Origin: Ignavibacteriales bacterium UBA6490
Lineage (GTDB): Bacteria; Bacteroidota; Ignavibacteria; Ignavibacteriales; Ignavibacteriaceae
Length of the DNA stretch: 8,968 nucleotides
Assembly: GCA_002435365.1 (NCBI GenBank)
Contig: DJMM01000058.1
Span: 1-8,968, forward strand
Reading direction: 5' to 3'
In this document: piece by piece, positions 1 to 6,237 of the stretch
Layout of the letters: every line of letters starts with the position of its first letter
How positions within the stretch are numbered: position 1 is the stretch's first letter
Notes under the pieces: generated by a model
Database searches by the model: none
Told to the model about the DNA's origin: nothing
What the model saw: only the letters and a program-made list of their open reading frames with translations
Program-made: the position numbers and the translations under genes

Positions 1-85
1 ATTAGAGATATGCTTCCAATGAACACCCAGGTCGAAAAAAGGGTAAGCACTAATTAGAGCTCTGTAATAGTTTAAATGATGCATA
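1..85. other. left flank, no confident gene
   Basis: No gene can be supported here. The plus strand is open in frame 1 from base 1 to a TAG at 55-57 (18 codons, ending in EKRVSTN). This could be the 3' end of a gene entering from the left. The opposite strand is also open over part of the same stretch, and neither peptide is recognisable, so the sequence does not decide. An AT-rich spacer follows up to the palindromic repeat at 86. Confidence 0.3.
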
Positions 86-114
86 CACCCCTGCCCCTCT
101 CAAGAGGGGCCCCT
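86..114. repeat. left half of a palindromic intergenic repeat split by the IS
   Basis: The stretch begins CACCCCTG (86-93) and continues with a perfect hairpin: CCCCTCT (94-100), loop CA, AGAGGGG (103-109). Its first 16 bases match, as reverse complement apart from a 2-base insertion, the sequence at 1455-1472 on the other side of the IS. With the IS removed, the two halves join into one palindromic element of about 57 bp. GC-rich CACCCCT/CCCCTCTC repeats of this type look like REP-like intergenic elements. The last three bases (112-114, CCT) are one copy of the IS target duplication. Confidence 0.75.
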
Positions 115-140
115 TGAATCGTCCTGAAATTGGTTGACAG
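115..140 (+). repeat. IS left terminal inverted repeat (IRL)
   Basis: The 26-bp left end begins TGAATCGTCCTG and ends GTTGACAG. It matches the reverse complement of 1416-1441 at 20 of 26 positions. The mismatches fall at positions 3, 13, 16-18 and 26 of the repeat. Confidence 0.92.
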
Positions 141-155
141 GAAAGAGAGAAAGAA

Positions 156-551
156 ATGGACGAATTTAATGCAGAAACCTGGAGATCCAAGAGGTGTCGG
201 CCCAGAGAGTATGGTCTGGCATTTAAGTTAAAAGTAGTAGAAGAGGTTGAAAAGGGGGAAATAGGAATTGAAGAGGCACGCCGAAAATATAACATCCCAG
301 GACATTCAACCATTTTGAAATGGTTAAGAAAACACGGTAGATTAGTATGGTACAAAGGAGGCCAGATGAAAGAGTTACCGCCTGAGAAGAAGATAAGGCA
401 GCTTGTAAAGGAACTGCAGCGTCTTCGTACAGAAAAAGCCATACTTGAATTGGCACTTGAAGTAGCCAAGGAGGATCTGGGAATTGATATAAGAAAAAAA
501 TATTTATCCAAACTATCCGAAGAGCAAAAGAAAAAGGAATCAGGTTTGTAA
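156..551 (+). CDS. IS3-family transposase OrfA (DNA-binding, HTH_Tnp_1-like)
   Basis: This 131-residue protein is the DNA-binding component of the IS transposase. It recognises the element's terminal repeats and, after a -1 frameshift, supplies the N-terminus of the OrfAB transposase. Residues about 20-63 form the IS3/IS911-type helix-turn-helix (FKLKVVEEVEKG, then EARRKYNIPGHSTILKWLRK). Residues about 74-105 are a charged, leucine-spaced coiled coil (IRQLVKELQRLRTEKAILEL), the usual multimerisation zipper. The length is slightly above the ~100 residues usual for OrfA. The ATG at 156 follows a purine-rich AGGAAAGAGAG stretch just inside the left terminal repeat. A slippery A AAA AAA run at 494-500 lies at codons 114-115, and the orfB frame is already open there. 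Normal termination is at TAA 549-551. Confidence 0.93.
   Translation: MDEFNAETWRSKRCRPREYGLAFKLKVVEEVEKGEIGIEEARRKYNIPGHSTILKWLRKHGRLVWYKGGQMKELPPEKKIRQLVKELQRLRTEKAILELALEVAKEDLGIDIRKKYLSKLSEEQKKKESGL
494..500 (+). promoter_or_regulatory. programmed -1 frameshift heptamer A AAA AAA
   Basis: Read in the orfA frame, the seven A bases form xxA AAA AAA, a standard -1 slippery heptamer used by IS3-family elements. The orfB frame (-1 relative to orfA) is open from 488, just after a TGA at 485-487, so slippage here joins OrfA codon 115 directly to the orfB frame. The predicted OrfAB fusion is 418 residues, continuing IFIQTIRRAKEKGIRFV into GLFGISRQGYY. A second A-rich run at 531-535 is a poorer fit because the preceding base is G. 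I saw no obvious downstream stimulatory hairpin. Confidence 0.7.
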
Positions 552-568
552 TAAGTGAGATAGTCGGA

Positions 569-1411
569 TTGTTTGGAATAAGCAGGCAAGGTTACTACAA
601 GGCACTAAAAAGGACTGTTACAGAGAGGATAACTCAGGAAGAGGAAGTAGTTGCTATGGCCAAGCAGGTAAGAAAGAAGCTTCAGAGAGCAGGAACCAGA
701 AAGATTTATACACTGATAAAAGCTAATCTGGAAGCACAGTGTATTAAAGTAGGTCGAGATAAGCTGTTCAGACTTCTTTCAGAGGCTGGAATGCTTGTAA
801 AAAGAAGAAAGAAGTATGTAATAACAACGAACTCAAACCATCCTTTCAGGAAGTATAGGAATCTTATCAGGGAGAAAGAGATTACAGGACCTGAGGAAGT
901 ATGGGTAAGTGATCTTACATATATTCCGATAGAGAAAGGCTTTTGTTATTTATCGATGATAACAGATGCATACTCAAGGATGATAATGGGCTATGACTTA
1001 AGCGATAACATTGCAACAGATGGTGCAATAAGAGCACTCAGGATGGCATTAAGAAAACGAGTTTATAATACTGAGCTTATCCATCATTCTGACCGTGGAG
1101 CTCAGTACTGTTCTTATCAGTATACAAATATGCTAAGGCAGAATAACATAAGGATCAGCATGACAGAAAACTCAGATCCTTATGAGAATGCATTAGCAGA
1201 GAGAATGAACAGAACAATCAAGGAAGAATTTATTGTAGTAGACAAGCTTCCTGATATTGCTGTAGCCAGGAAGCTAATAGATGAGTCTGTAGAGCTTTAT
1301 AATCAATACAGACCGCATCTAAGTTGTAATATGAAAACACCAATAGACAAACACAATTTTTTTATTGTAACATTAAAAAATCTAAATAACTATATTAATA
1401 TTAACCAATAA
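569..1411 (+). CDS. IS3-family transposase OrfB (DDE integrase domain)
   Basis: This is the catalytic part of the IS transposase, which cuts and joins the element's ends. Residues about 1-10 (FGISRQGYY) are the usual OrfB N-terminal block, and residues 40-80 are an HTH_21-like segment. The rve integrase core follows. Its catalytic triad is D115 (WVSDLTYI), D175 (HHSDRGAQY) and E211 (ENALAERMN), with 35 residues between the last two (DD35E). The C-terminus keeps the family motif YNQYRPHLS with TPIDKH. The numbering starts at a TTG at 569. No good ribosome site precedes it, and the frame is open upstream to 488, so OrfB is probably made mainly as an OrfAB fusion by -1 frameshifting rather than from this start. 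The reading frame is intact to TAA 1409-1411, five bases before the right terminal repeat. Confidence 0.95.
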   Translation: MFGISRQGYYKALKRTVTERITQEEEVVAMAKQVRKKLQRAGTRKIYTLIKANLEAQCIKVGRDKLFRLLSEAGMLVKRRKKYVITTNSNHPFRKYRNLIREKEITGPEEVWVSDLTYIPIEKGFCYLSMITDAYSRMIMGYDLSDNIATDGAIRALRMALRKRVYNTELIHHSDRGAQYCSYQYTNMLRQNNIRISMTENSDPYENALAERMNRTIKEEFIVVDKLPDIAVARKLIDESVELYNQYRPHLSCNMKTPIDKHNFFIVTLKNLNNYININQ

Positions 1412-1415
1412 AAAA

Positions 1416-1441
1416 GTGTCAACTTTTTCCAGGACGATACA
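1416..1441 (-). repeat. IS right terminal inverted repeat (IRR)
   Basis: Read on the minus strand, the 26-bp end begins TGTATCGTCCTGG and ends GTTGACAC, matching the left end at 20 of 26 positions. It ends in CA on the plus strand and is followed by the CCT target duplicate at 1442-1444. Confidence 0.92.
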
Positions 1442-1472
1442 CCTCTCCTCTCAGGAGAGGGGCACAGGGGTG
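1442..1472. repeat. right half of the palindromic intergenic repeat
   Basis: CCTCTCCT (1442-1449), loop CTC and AGGAGAGG (1453-1460) form a perfect 8-bp hairpin. GAGAGGGGC (1455-1463) and CAGGGGTG (1465-1472) are the reverse complement of GCCCCTCTC (93-101) and CACCCCTG (86-93) on the left of the IS. CCT at 1442-1444 is the second copy of the target duplication. The hairpin lies downstream of the minus-strand kinase gene and might also act on its transcript. Confidence 0.75.
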
Positions 1473-1546
1473 AGGTATTTTCATTTATCAGATATCATCC
1501 ATCCAATCACCCAATCAATCCTGGATATTCTGTGAATTGAGGTTCT

Positions 1547-1596
1547 GAATGACAACGAATGACAATGAATGACAACGAATGACCACCGTATGACAG
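1547..1596. repeat. 10-bp tandem repeat (GAATGACAAC units)
   Basis: Units at 1547-1556, 1557-1566, 1567-1576 and 1577-1586 read GAATGACAAC, GAATGACAAT, GAATGACAAC and GAATGACCAC. A fifth, decayed unit (CGTATGACAG) follows at 1587-1596. The array lies 15 bases beyond the stop codon of the minus-strand kinase gene, in its 3' untranslated region. There are no spacers, so it is not a CRISPR. Its role is unknown, and slippage-generated satellite DNA is the simplest explanation. Confidence 0.85.
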
Positions 1597-1611
1597 ACTC
1601 AAACTCAGAAC

Positions 1612-3789
1612 TTAATTCTGTCCTACAGGGAGTCTGATTGTAAAGACAGGATTTTTTTCGCTGCTGTTTTTTATGGAGATGCTTCCGCCCATTATATGGA
1701 CTGATTTTTTTGTCAACGCCAGACCCAGTCCGGTTCCTTCAAACCGGCTGAATCCCTCTTCCGGCTCCAGTAAGGTGTCGATCATTTTATCTATGTTCCC
1801 CTCCCTGCCGCCATTCGATATTTCGATTACTGCAGTGGAAGCTTCCCTCATTATCTTTACATCTATGCTTCCGCCGCCGGTGAATTTAACCGCATTGTTC
1901 ATCAGGTTGGAGATGATATTGTTGAACAGCTTGCGGTCGCTTTTGATTGTAATATCCTTATCTATAAACTGCACGTTGAGATCCAGGTTTTTAACCATCG
2001 ATGCGCCTTTGAAGATGCGCAGCTCTTCACCCAGCGCCTGGGCAAGGTTGAACTCCGATTTGGAGAGCCTGAAGTCATCAGCCTCGATACGCGAAAGCTC
2101 GATAAGAAGGTTCAGCGTTTCAAGAAGCCGCCTGCTGCTGCTGTTTATTGCTTCCACCATCTCCGACTGTTCGCTGGTAAGGGATGATGATTCAAGAATA
2201 TTGGAAAAGCGGATTATACCGGCAAGCGGTGTTCTCAGCTCATGGCTCATATTGGCAAGGAGACTCGATTTAAGCCTGTTCATGGCTTCCGCCCTTTCCT
2301 TCTCAAAGCGCAGGTTATTCTCTCTTTTCTTAGCTTCTGTAATGTCGTTATGAACGCTTATTATGCCGGTGTAATTTCCCTTTTCATCAAAAACAGGATT
2401 GGCAGTAATCAACACAGGGAATAAGGTTTTATCCTTTTTCACAATGGGCAGCTCACCGATCCACTTCTTTCCCTCCTCCAGATGTTTTAAGATCTTATTA
2501 ATGATAACGGGATTAAGGGCATTAAAATCAGTGGGCAGCCTGCTTATCGCTTCATCGTGTGTATAGCCGTAAAGATTTTCGGCAGCTTTGTTTAAGTAAA
2601 TTATATTGCCGGATTTATCCAGCGCTATTACCGCCTGCCCCACTGCATCCAGCAGGTTGGACTGAAGTTTTATTTTCTCGGTGTAACTTCTCAGGTCGGT
2701 AATATCGTTCAGCATAGCCAGCGCATATTTCTTCCCGTCCAGCTCGATGAGCTCGGCAGATACAAGTACTATCCTCTGTTTTCCGTTCCGGTGCCTGATG
2801 CGGATTTCGAGATTCTGCACCGAACCCGATTCCGCGAACATATCAGCCAGCCGGGTTCTCTCATTCATATCTATCCACAGGTTGATATCCACGGTGTTTT
2901 TTCCGATCAGGTCCCCGCGGGTGTATCCGAATATTTTCGTCATCTGCTCATTAAGATCGACGAACCGGAGTGTATCAAGATCCATGGTGAAAGTCGCAAG
3001 GGGGTTCTGCTCAAAAATCTTCCGGAACCTTTCTTCCGATTTTTTAAGTCTTTCGCCGGAAATAACCGATTCCGTGATATCCTGGAAGATAGTGGCAAAG
3101 CAGCCATTGCCCATGCAGAAGGAATGCACGGAAAACCATTTGCCAAGCGGTTCAAAGAATTTATCCACTTTAAGGGTTTCACCATCCAGGGCTACCTTCC
3201 CGAAGTTTTCAATCCAGTTGAAGCCGCAGTTCCTGATGTCCGGGAATATTTCGGTAATGCGTCTGCCGATCAGGTCTGCCGATTCCAGTCCCATCATTTT
3301 TTTATAGGCGGGATTCACATCCAGGTACTCATAATCTACAGGCTTGCCGCTGCTGTCGGTGATGATTCTGTAATAGCTGAGTCCGTTCAGCATGTTGTTG
3401 AATATGAAGAGATGTTTATCCCTGCTTTCTTTCAGCGCCCGCCGGTATTTTTTATAATTCATCTCAGTAAGCCTGATCTTATCAAGGCGTGCTTCGATAA
3501 TTTCAGAGAGGGCGGTTAAATATTTTTCGGGACTGTCTGTGGTATACTGCGGCAGAGGTGCCAGCGGGGTGCCGCTGAAGATCTTACGGTCATACGACAG
3601 GATATGCGGATTGCTATAGTCGAGAAGGATCATGTCGAACGAATGCCGCCCCAGGATATCCGTTGCTTTTTTTATATTGCTGCAGAGTGTAAAGCAGTAA
3701 TTGTGGGTGTGGGTGCATTTTGCAATAACCTGCAGGAGGGCAGGTTCGGCAACCACAAGAATATCAACTGAAAGATCAGGATCATTCAT
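1612..3789 (-). CDS. soluble multi-PAS sensor histidine kinase with degenerate receiver-like N-terminus
   Basis: This 725-residue protein is probably a cytoplasmic signal-sensing histidine kinase; no membrane segment is visible. Residues about 7-105 resemble a response-regulator receiver. D57 (MILLDYSNP) sits at the phospho-acceptor position, but the usual acidic pair after LVV is AE (14-15) and the second half is short, so it looks degenerate. Three PAS domains follow (about 125-240, 250-366 and 375-486), each ending in a DITE/DITD motif. The HisKA domain has the H box SHELRTPLAG with phospho-accepting H516. The ATPase domain has an N box NLMNNAVKFT (N628, N632) and a G2 box GTGLGL (685-690). 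The expected DxGxG G1 box reads SNGGREG (658-664), so the adenine-contacting aspartate appears replaced. No partner response regulator is adjacent. The ATG at 3789 has no strong ribosome site, and a palindrome lies just upstream. The signal and target are unknown. Confidence 0.9.
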   Translation of the reverse strand: MNDPDLSVDILVVAEPALLQVIAKCTHTHNYCFTLCSNIKKATDILGRHSFDMILLDYSNPHILSYDRKIFSGTPLAPLPQYTTDSPEKYLTALSEIIEARLDKIRLTEMNYKKYRRALKESRDKHLFIFNNMLNGLSYYRIITDSSGKPVDYEYLDVNPAYKKMMGLESADLIGRRITEIFPDIRNCGFNWIENFGKVALDGETLKVDKFFEPLGKWFSVHSFCMGNGCFATIFQDITESVISGERLKKSEERFRKIFEQNPLATFTMDLDTLRFVDLNEQMTKIFGYTRGDLIGKNTVDINLWIDMNERTRLADMFAESGSVQNLEIRIRHRNGKQRIVLVSAELIELDGKKYALAMLNDITDLRSYTEKIKLQSNLLDAVGQAVIALDKSGNIIYLNKAAENLYGYTHDEAISRLPTDFNALNPVIINKILKHLEEGKKWIGELPIVKKDKTLFPVLITANPVFDEKGNYTGIISVHNDITEAKKRENNLRFEKERAEAMNRLKSSLLANMSHELRTPLAGIIRFSNILESSSLTSEQSEMVEAINSSSRRLLETLNLLIELSRIEADDFRLSKSEFNLAQALGEELRIFKGASMVKNLDLNVQFIDKDITIKSDRKLFNNIISNLMNNAVKFTGGGSIDVKIMREASTAVIEISNGGREGNIDKMIDTLLEPEEGFSRFEGTGLGLALTKKSVHIMGGSISIKNSSEKNPVFTIRLPVGQN

Positions 3790-3794
3790 TTATT

Positions 3795-3804
3795 ACGAGC
3801 TCGT
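3795..3804. promoter_or_regulatory. palindrome just upstream of the kinase start
   Basis: ACGAGCTCGT is a perfect 10-bp palindrome five bases upstream of the kinase ATG. With one mismatch it extends to 16 bp (ATTACGAGCTCGTGAT). It lies in the expected ribosome-binding region, so it could be an operator or a structure masking initiation. It could also be chance. Confidence 0.3.
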
Positions 3805-3917
3805 GATGTATGTTGCGATAAATAATAACACAGTCTGTAATAATTTGAAGTTTATGTGACCGTATTTGGAAAATCAGATAAGAGATTAATACACACAAAC
3901 GGAAAACAGGTACCAGA

Positions 3918-3939
3918 ACAATGTAATTTTACAATGTAA
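3918..3939. promoter_or_regulatory. two 13-bp-spaced ACAATGTAA repeats upstream of the kinase gene
   Basis: ACAATGTAA occurs at 3918-3926 and again at 3931-3939. The second copy lies in the odd palindrome TTACA-A-TGTAA (3929-3939). The pair is 130-150 bp upstream of the kinase start, between it and wbpD. The arrangement is typical of a tandem operator, but the regulator is unknown and no clear promoter was identified nearby. Confidence 0.35.
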
Positions 3940-3979
3940 GTTTATGCAACAGAGATTTTAATTGCAAGCCGTTCATCAT

Positions 3980-3999
3980 AAAAACGAGCCTGCCTCAGG
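3980..3999 (-). terminator. weak candidate terminator after wbpD
   Basis: On the minus strand CCTG-AGG-CAGG forms a short 4-bp stem with a 3-base loop, followed after a few bases by TTTTT (A-run at 3980-3984). It lies about 20 bp past the wbpD stop. The stem is short, so read-through towards the kinase gene is possible. Confidence 0.3.
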
Positions 4000-4019
4000 G
4001 GGGACATTGAATCCTGGTA

Positions 4020-4601
4020 TTAAATTTCCCTTACTTTTCCATTTTCAAGCAGATAATGCCTGCCGGATTTTTCGCAGAATGCCTTATTATCGCTGTCGAA
4101 CAGAAGTTTCTTTCCGGCTTCGGAATACCATCCTATTATACGGGCGGGCGATCCCACAACCAGTGCAAAATCGGGAACATCCTTTGTAACAACCGCCCCG
4201 GCACCCACCATTGCAAAACGTCCGATGGTATTGCCGCATACGATTGTACAGTTGGCGCCGAGCGACGCCCCTTCCCGGACCAGGGTTTTTATATAATATT
4301 CGCTTCCCACCTGCGGATATTTTGAGCGGGGATTCAGGATATTGGTGAACACCATTGACGGGCCGCAAAAAACATAATCCTCCAGCGTCACCCCTTCATA
4401 AACCGATACGTTGTTCTGTATTTTAACATAATCACCAATGGTTACATTGCTGCCGACATTCACATTCTGACCGAGCACGCATTTTTTGCCGATTTTTGCT
4501 CCCGACTGTATATGGCTGAAGTGCCATATTTTTGTGCCTTCGCCTATTTCCACATTGGTGTCTACAACTGCAAACCGGTTTATAAAAAAATCTGCCATCA
4601 T
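4020..4601 (-). CDS. wbpD: WbpD-like UDP-GlcNAc3NA N-acetyltransferase (left-handed beta-helix)
   Basis: This 193-residue protein is likely the cytoplasmic acetyl-CoA-dependent enzyme that N-acetylates UDP-2-acetamido-3-amino-2,3-dideoxyglucuronate to UDP-GlcNAc(3NAc)A, a precursor of surface polysaccharide. Residues about 14-70 and 113-150 are hexapeptide repeats of a left-handed beta-helix (IGEGTKIW, IGKKCVLG, VGSNVTIG, IGRFAMVG). The family signature MVFTNILNPR (83-92) with EYYIKTLVREGASLGANCTIVCG is clear, as is VVGSPARIIGW (148-158). N87 lies at about the position of the catalytically important asparagine reported in WlbB/WbpD. The tail CEKSGRHYLLENG resembles the usual WbpD C-terminal extension. 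It lies 24 bp after wbpA on the same strand, so it is probably co-transcribed. Two ATGs are adjacent (4601 and 4598). GAGGAG sits one base before the first, so the second is better spaced. Another sugar N-acetyltransferase of the same fold is possible. Confidence 0.85.
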   Translation of the reverse strand: MMADFFINRFAVVDTNVEIGEGTKIWHFSHIQSGAKIGKKCVLGQNVNVGSNVTIGDYVKIQNNVSVYEGVTLEDYVFCGPSMVFTNILNPRSKYPQVGSEYYIKTLVREGASLGANCTIVCGNTIGRFAMVGAGAVVTKDVPDFALVVGSPARIIGWYSEAGKKLLFDSDNKAFCEKSGRHYLLENGKVREI

Positions 4602-4625
4602 TCTCCTCAGCTTTTGTTTTTCTGT

Positions 4626-6008
4626 TTACGCCTTGTAAATATTATCAGCTTTTATTCCGTGTCTTTCGAAAGCATTCCTGGTATCAACTATTACCTTTGC
4701 ATTCCCGGCAATGAATTTGTAATCATAACCGGTATGGTCGGTGCTCAGCAGAACCAGGTCATACTTTTTCAGGTTCGCGGCAGTAAGCTCCACGCTCTCC
4801 ATATGGTAATTGTACTTGCGGGTTTTGGGGAGCTTCGGAATATAGGGATCGTTATAATCCACCTCAGCGCCGCGTTCGTGCATTATCTCGATCAGCTTCA
4901 GGGAGGGGGACTCCCTCATATCGTCGATATCCTTTTTATATGCAGCACCCAGTATCAGCACCCGTGCACCATTCATGGATTTCCTGTACTTATTAAGGGT
5001 TTCGATGGTACGCTCGATTACATAGTAGGGCTGAAATGTGTTTATCTCGCCGGCAAGCTCGATGAATTTTGTATTGACTTCAAACTCCCGGGCTTTCCAG
5101 GTAAGATAGAAAGGATCAATCGGTATGCAGTGTCCGCCCAGACCCGGTCCCGGATAAAACGGGTGATACCCGAACGGTTTTGTGCTTGCTGCATCTATAA
5201 CTTCCCACACATCTATATCCATCCTGTCGAATACCATCTTAAGCTCATTAACCAGGGCAATATTAATGGAGCGGTAAATATTCTCAAGAAGCTTTGTTGC
5301 TTCCGCCGCACGCGGAGAGGAAACCGGCACCGTGCTTACTATTACCTGATCGTATAAAACTTTTGTAACTGCAAGGCAATCGGGAGTAACTCCGCCGATA
5401 ACCTTAGGAATAGTGGCAGTATTGAAGTTCGCATTATTGGGGTCCTCCCGCTCCGGTGAAAATGCCAGGTAAAAGTCCTTTCCCACCGTAAACTTATCAG
5501 TCTCCTTATCGGTATGGTACTTTGAAATAAATTCTCCCGCGGCTTTTGACTTCAGCTGTATAGCGGGTGCATTTTCGAACATGGGAAGAAGGATCTCCTC
5601 GGTTGTGCCGGGATACGTTGATGATTCAAGCACCACCAGCTGGCCGCGTCTTAAATACCTTGAAATGGTCTTTGCGGAATTCTCAATGAATGTCATATCC
5701 GGTTCCCTGTGCTCATCCAGCGGAGTAGGCACGCAGATAAGAATTGCGTCAACCTCGGGAAGCCGTGAGAAATCGGCGGTTGCGCTGAATAATTTTTTTT
5801 CGACAACCGGGCTGATCCTTTCGGAGGCGATATGCTTTATATAACTTTTCCCGGCGGAAATAAATTTTGTTTTATTTTCATCAAGATCGAATCCAATTAC
5901 CTTAAAACCTTTATTTGCAAATTCCAGTGCCAGCGGCAGACCAACGTATCCTAAACCGATCACTCCAATAACAGCCGATCTATCATTTATCCTGGATATA
6001 AGTTCCAT
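4626..6008 (-). CDS. wbpA: UDP-N-acetylglucosamine 6-dehydrogenase WbpA (nucleotide-sugar dehydrogenase)
   Basis: This 460-residue UDP-glucose/GDP-mannose dehydrogenase family enzyme probably oxidises UDP-GlcNAc to UDP-GlcNAcA with two NAD+ in the cytoplasm, the first step towards N-acetylated uronic acids of O-antigen or capsule. The N-terminal Rossmann motif is GLGYVG (18-23), with an acidic strand end (GFDLDENK). LESSTYPGTTEE (128-139) and the central helix with K239 and N243 (ATKLLENIY) belong to the active-site region. The catalytic cysteine is C294 in GGHCIPIDP. KPFGYHPFYPGPGLGGH and the following LTWKAREFEV are close to WbpA-type enzymes. The length is normal and the frame complete. 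GGGAG about nine bases upstream supports the ATG at 6008. It is first in an operon with wbpD. The other pathway genes (wbpB, wbpE and wbpI types) are absent here. Related specificities (UDP-ManNAc or UDP-GalNAc dehydrogenase) cannot be excluded. Confidence 0.9.
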   Translation of the reverse strand: MELISRINDRSAVIGVIGLGYVGLPLALEFANKGFKVIGFDLDENKTKFISAGKSYIKHIASERISPVVEKKLFSATADFSRLPEVDAILICVPTPLDEHREPDMTFIENSAKTISRYLRRGQLVVLESSTYPGTTEEILLPMFENAPAIQLKSKAAGEFISKYHTDKETDKFTVGKDFYLAFSPEREDPNNANFNTATIPKVIGGVTPDCLAVTKVLYDQVIVSTVPVSSPRAAEATKLLENIYRSINIALVNELKMVFDRMDIDVWEVIDAASTKPFGYHPFYPGPGLGGHCIPIDPFYLTWKAREFEVNTKFIELAGEINTFQPYYVIERTIETLNKYRKSMNGARVLILGAAYKKDIDDMRESPSLKLIEIMHERGAEVDYNDPYIPKLPKTRKYNYHMESVELTAANLKKYDLVLLSTDHTGYDYKFIAGNAKVIVDTRNAFERHGIKADNIYKA

Positions 6009-6237
6009 TCTGAAAAGCTCCCGTTATGTTAATAATAAAAATTCATCATTTCTAAAATAAATAAAAGATTTCATTAGTTATGGCAGATATGGCATTCCGG
6101 GAAAAATATTTTTTTATAGAATTTGTAAAGTATTTTGTAGATTTCGGTATAAATTTATCTTTCCTGCGGCAAAATCTGCCGTTTACGGAATATAACCGTA
6201 GAAAAACGATTAAATAAAAAACTGGAAAGATATTTAA
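6009..6237. promoter_or_regulatory. divergent intergenic region between wbpA and the sigma-like gene
   Basis: This AT-rich 229-bp stretch must carry promoters for wbpA (leftward) and the sigma-like gene (rightward). I found no exact TAnnTTTG box on either strand. TATTTTG (about 6132-6138) and TAGAATTTG (about 6117-6125) on the plus strand are near-matches with altered spacing. Two small inverted repeats, CGGCA-AAATC-TGCCG and TACGG-AATATAA-CCGTA, lie in the 75 bp before the sigma-like start and could be protein-binding sites. Confidence 0.4.

Larger units (their letters stand above)
115..1441 (+). mobile_element. complete IS3-family insertion sequence
   Basis: The element is 1327 bp, starts with TG and ends with CA. 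Its terminal inverted repeats (115-140 and 1416-1441) match at 20 of 26 positions and share TATCGTCCTG/AATCGTCCTG and GTTGACA blocks. It is flanked by a CCT direct repeat at 112-114 and 1442-1444, a 3-bp duplication as expected for IS3-type elements. It carries orfA (helix-turn-helix plus coiled coil) and orfB (DDE integrase) in the -1 relative frame, with a slippery A AAA AAA heptamer inside orfA. Both frames and both ends are intact, so the element may be active or recently inserted. The coding strand is richer in A than the host genes. The insertion lies within a palindromic intergenic repeat. The IS3 subgroup was not determined. Confidence 0.95.

Noticed and set aside
133..138. TTGACA in the left IS end as a -35 box
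   Set aside because: No -10 box follows at suitable spacing before orfA. The same TTGACA is in the right end and belongs to the terminal repeat. The right copy points inward, so it cannot form the usual circle-junction promoter.
50..589. 179-codon minus-strand open frame across the IS left end
   Set aside because: It is antisense to orfA and crosses the terminal repeat and target site. Its serine/phenylalanine-rich product is typical of a shadow frame.
1547..1596. Possible CRISPR array
   Set aside because: The units are 10 bp, directly adjacent and without spacers, and no cas genes are present.
2791..3519. 242-codon plus-strand open frame inside the kinase gene, and the similar frame at 1673-2353
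   Set aside because: Both are antisense to a well-supported multi-domain kinase and have no recognisable motif or ribosome site.
4512..5357. 281-codon plus-strand open frame across wbpD/wbpA
   Set aside because: It is antisense to two enzymes with clear active-site motifs, and it spans their intergenic gap.
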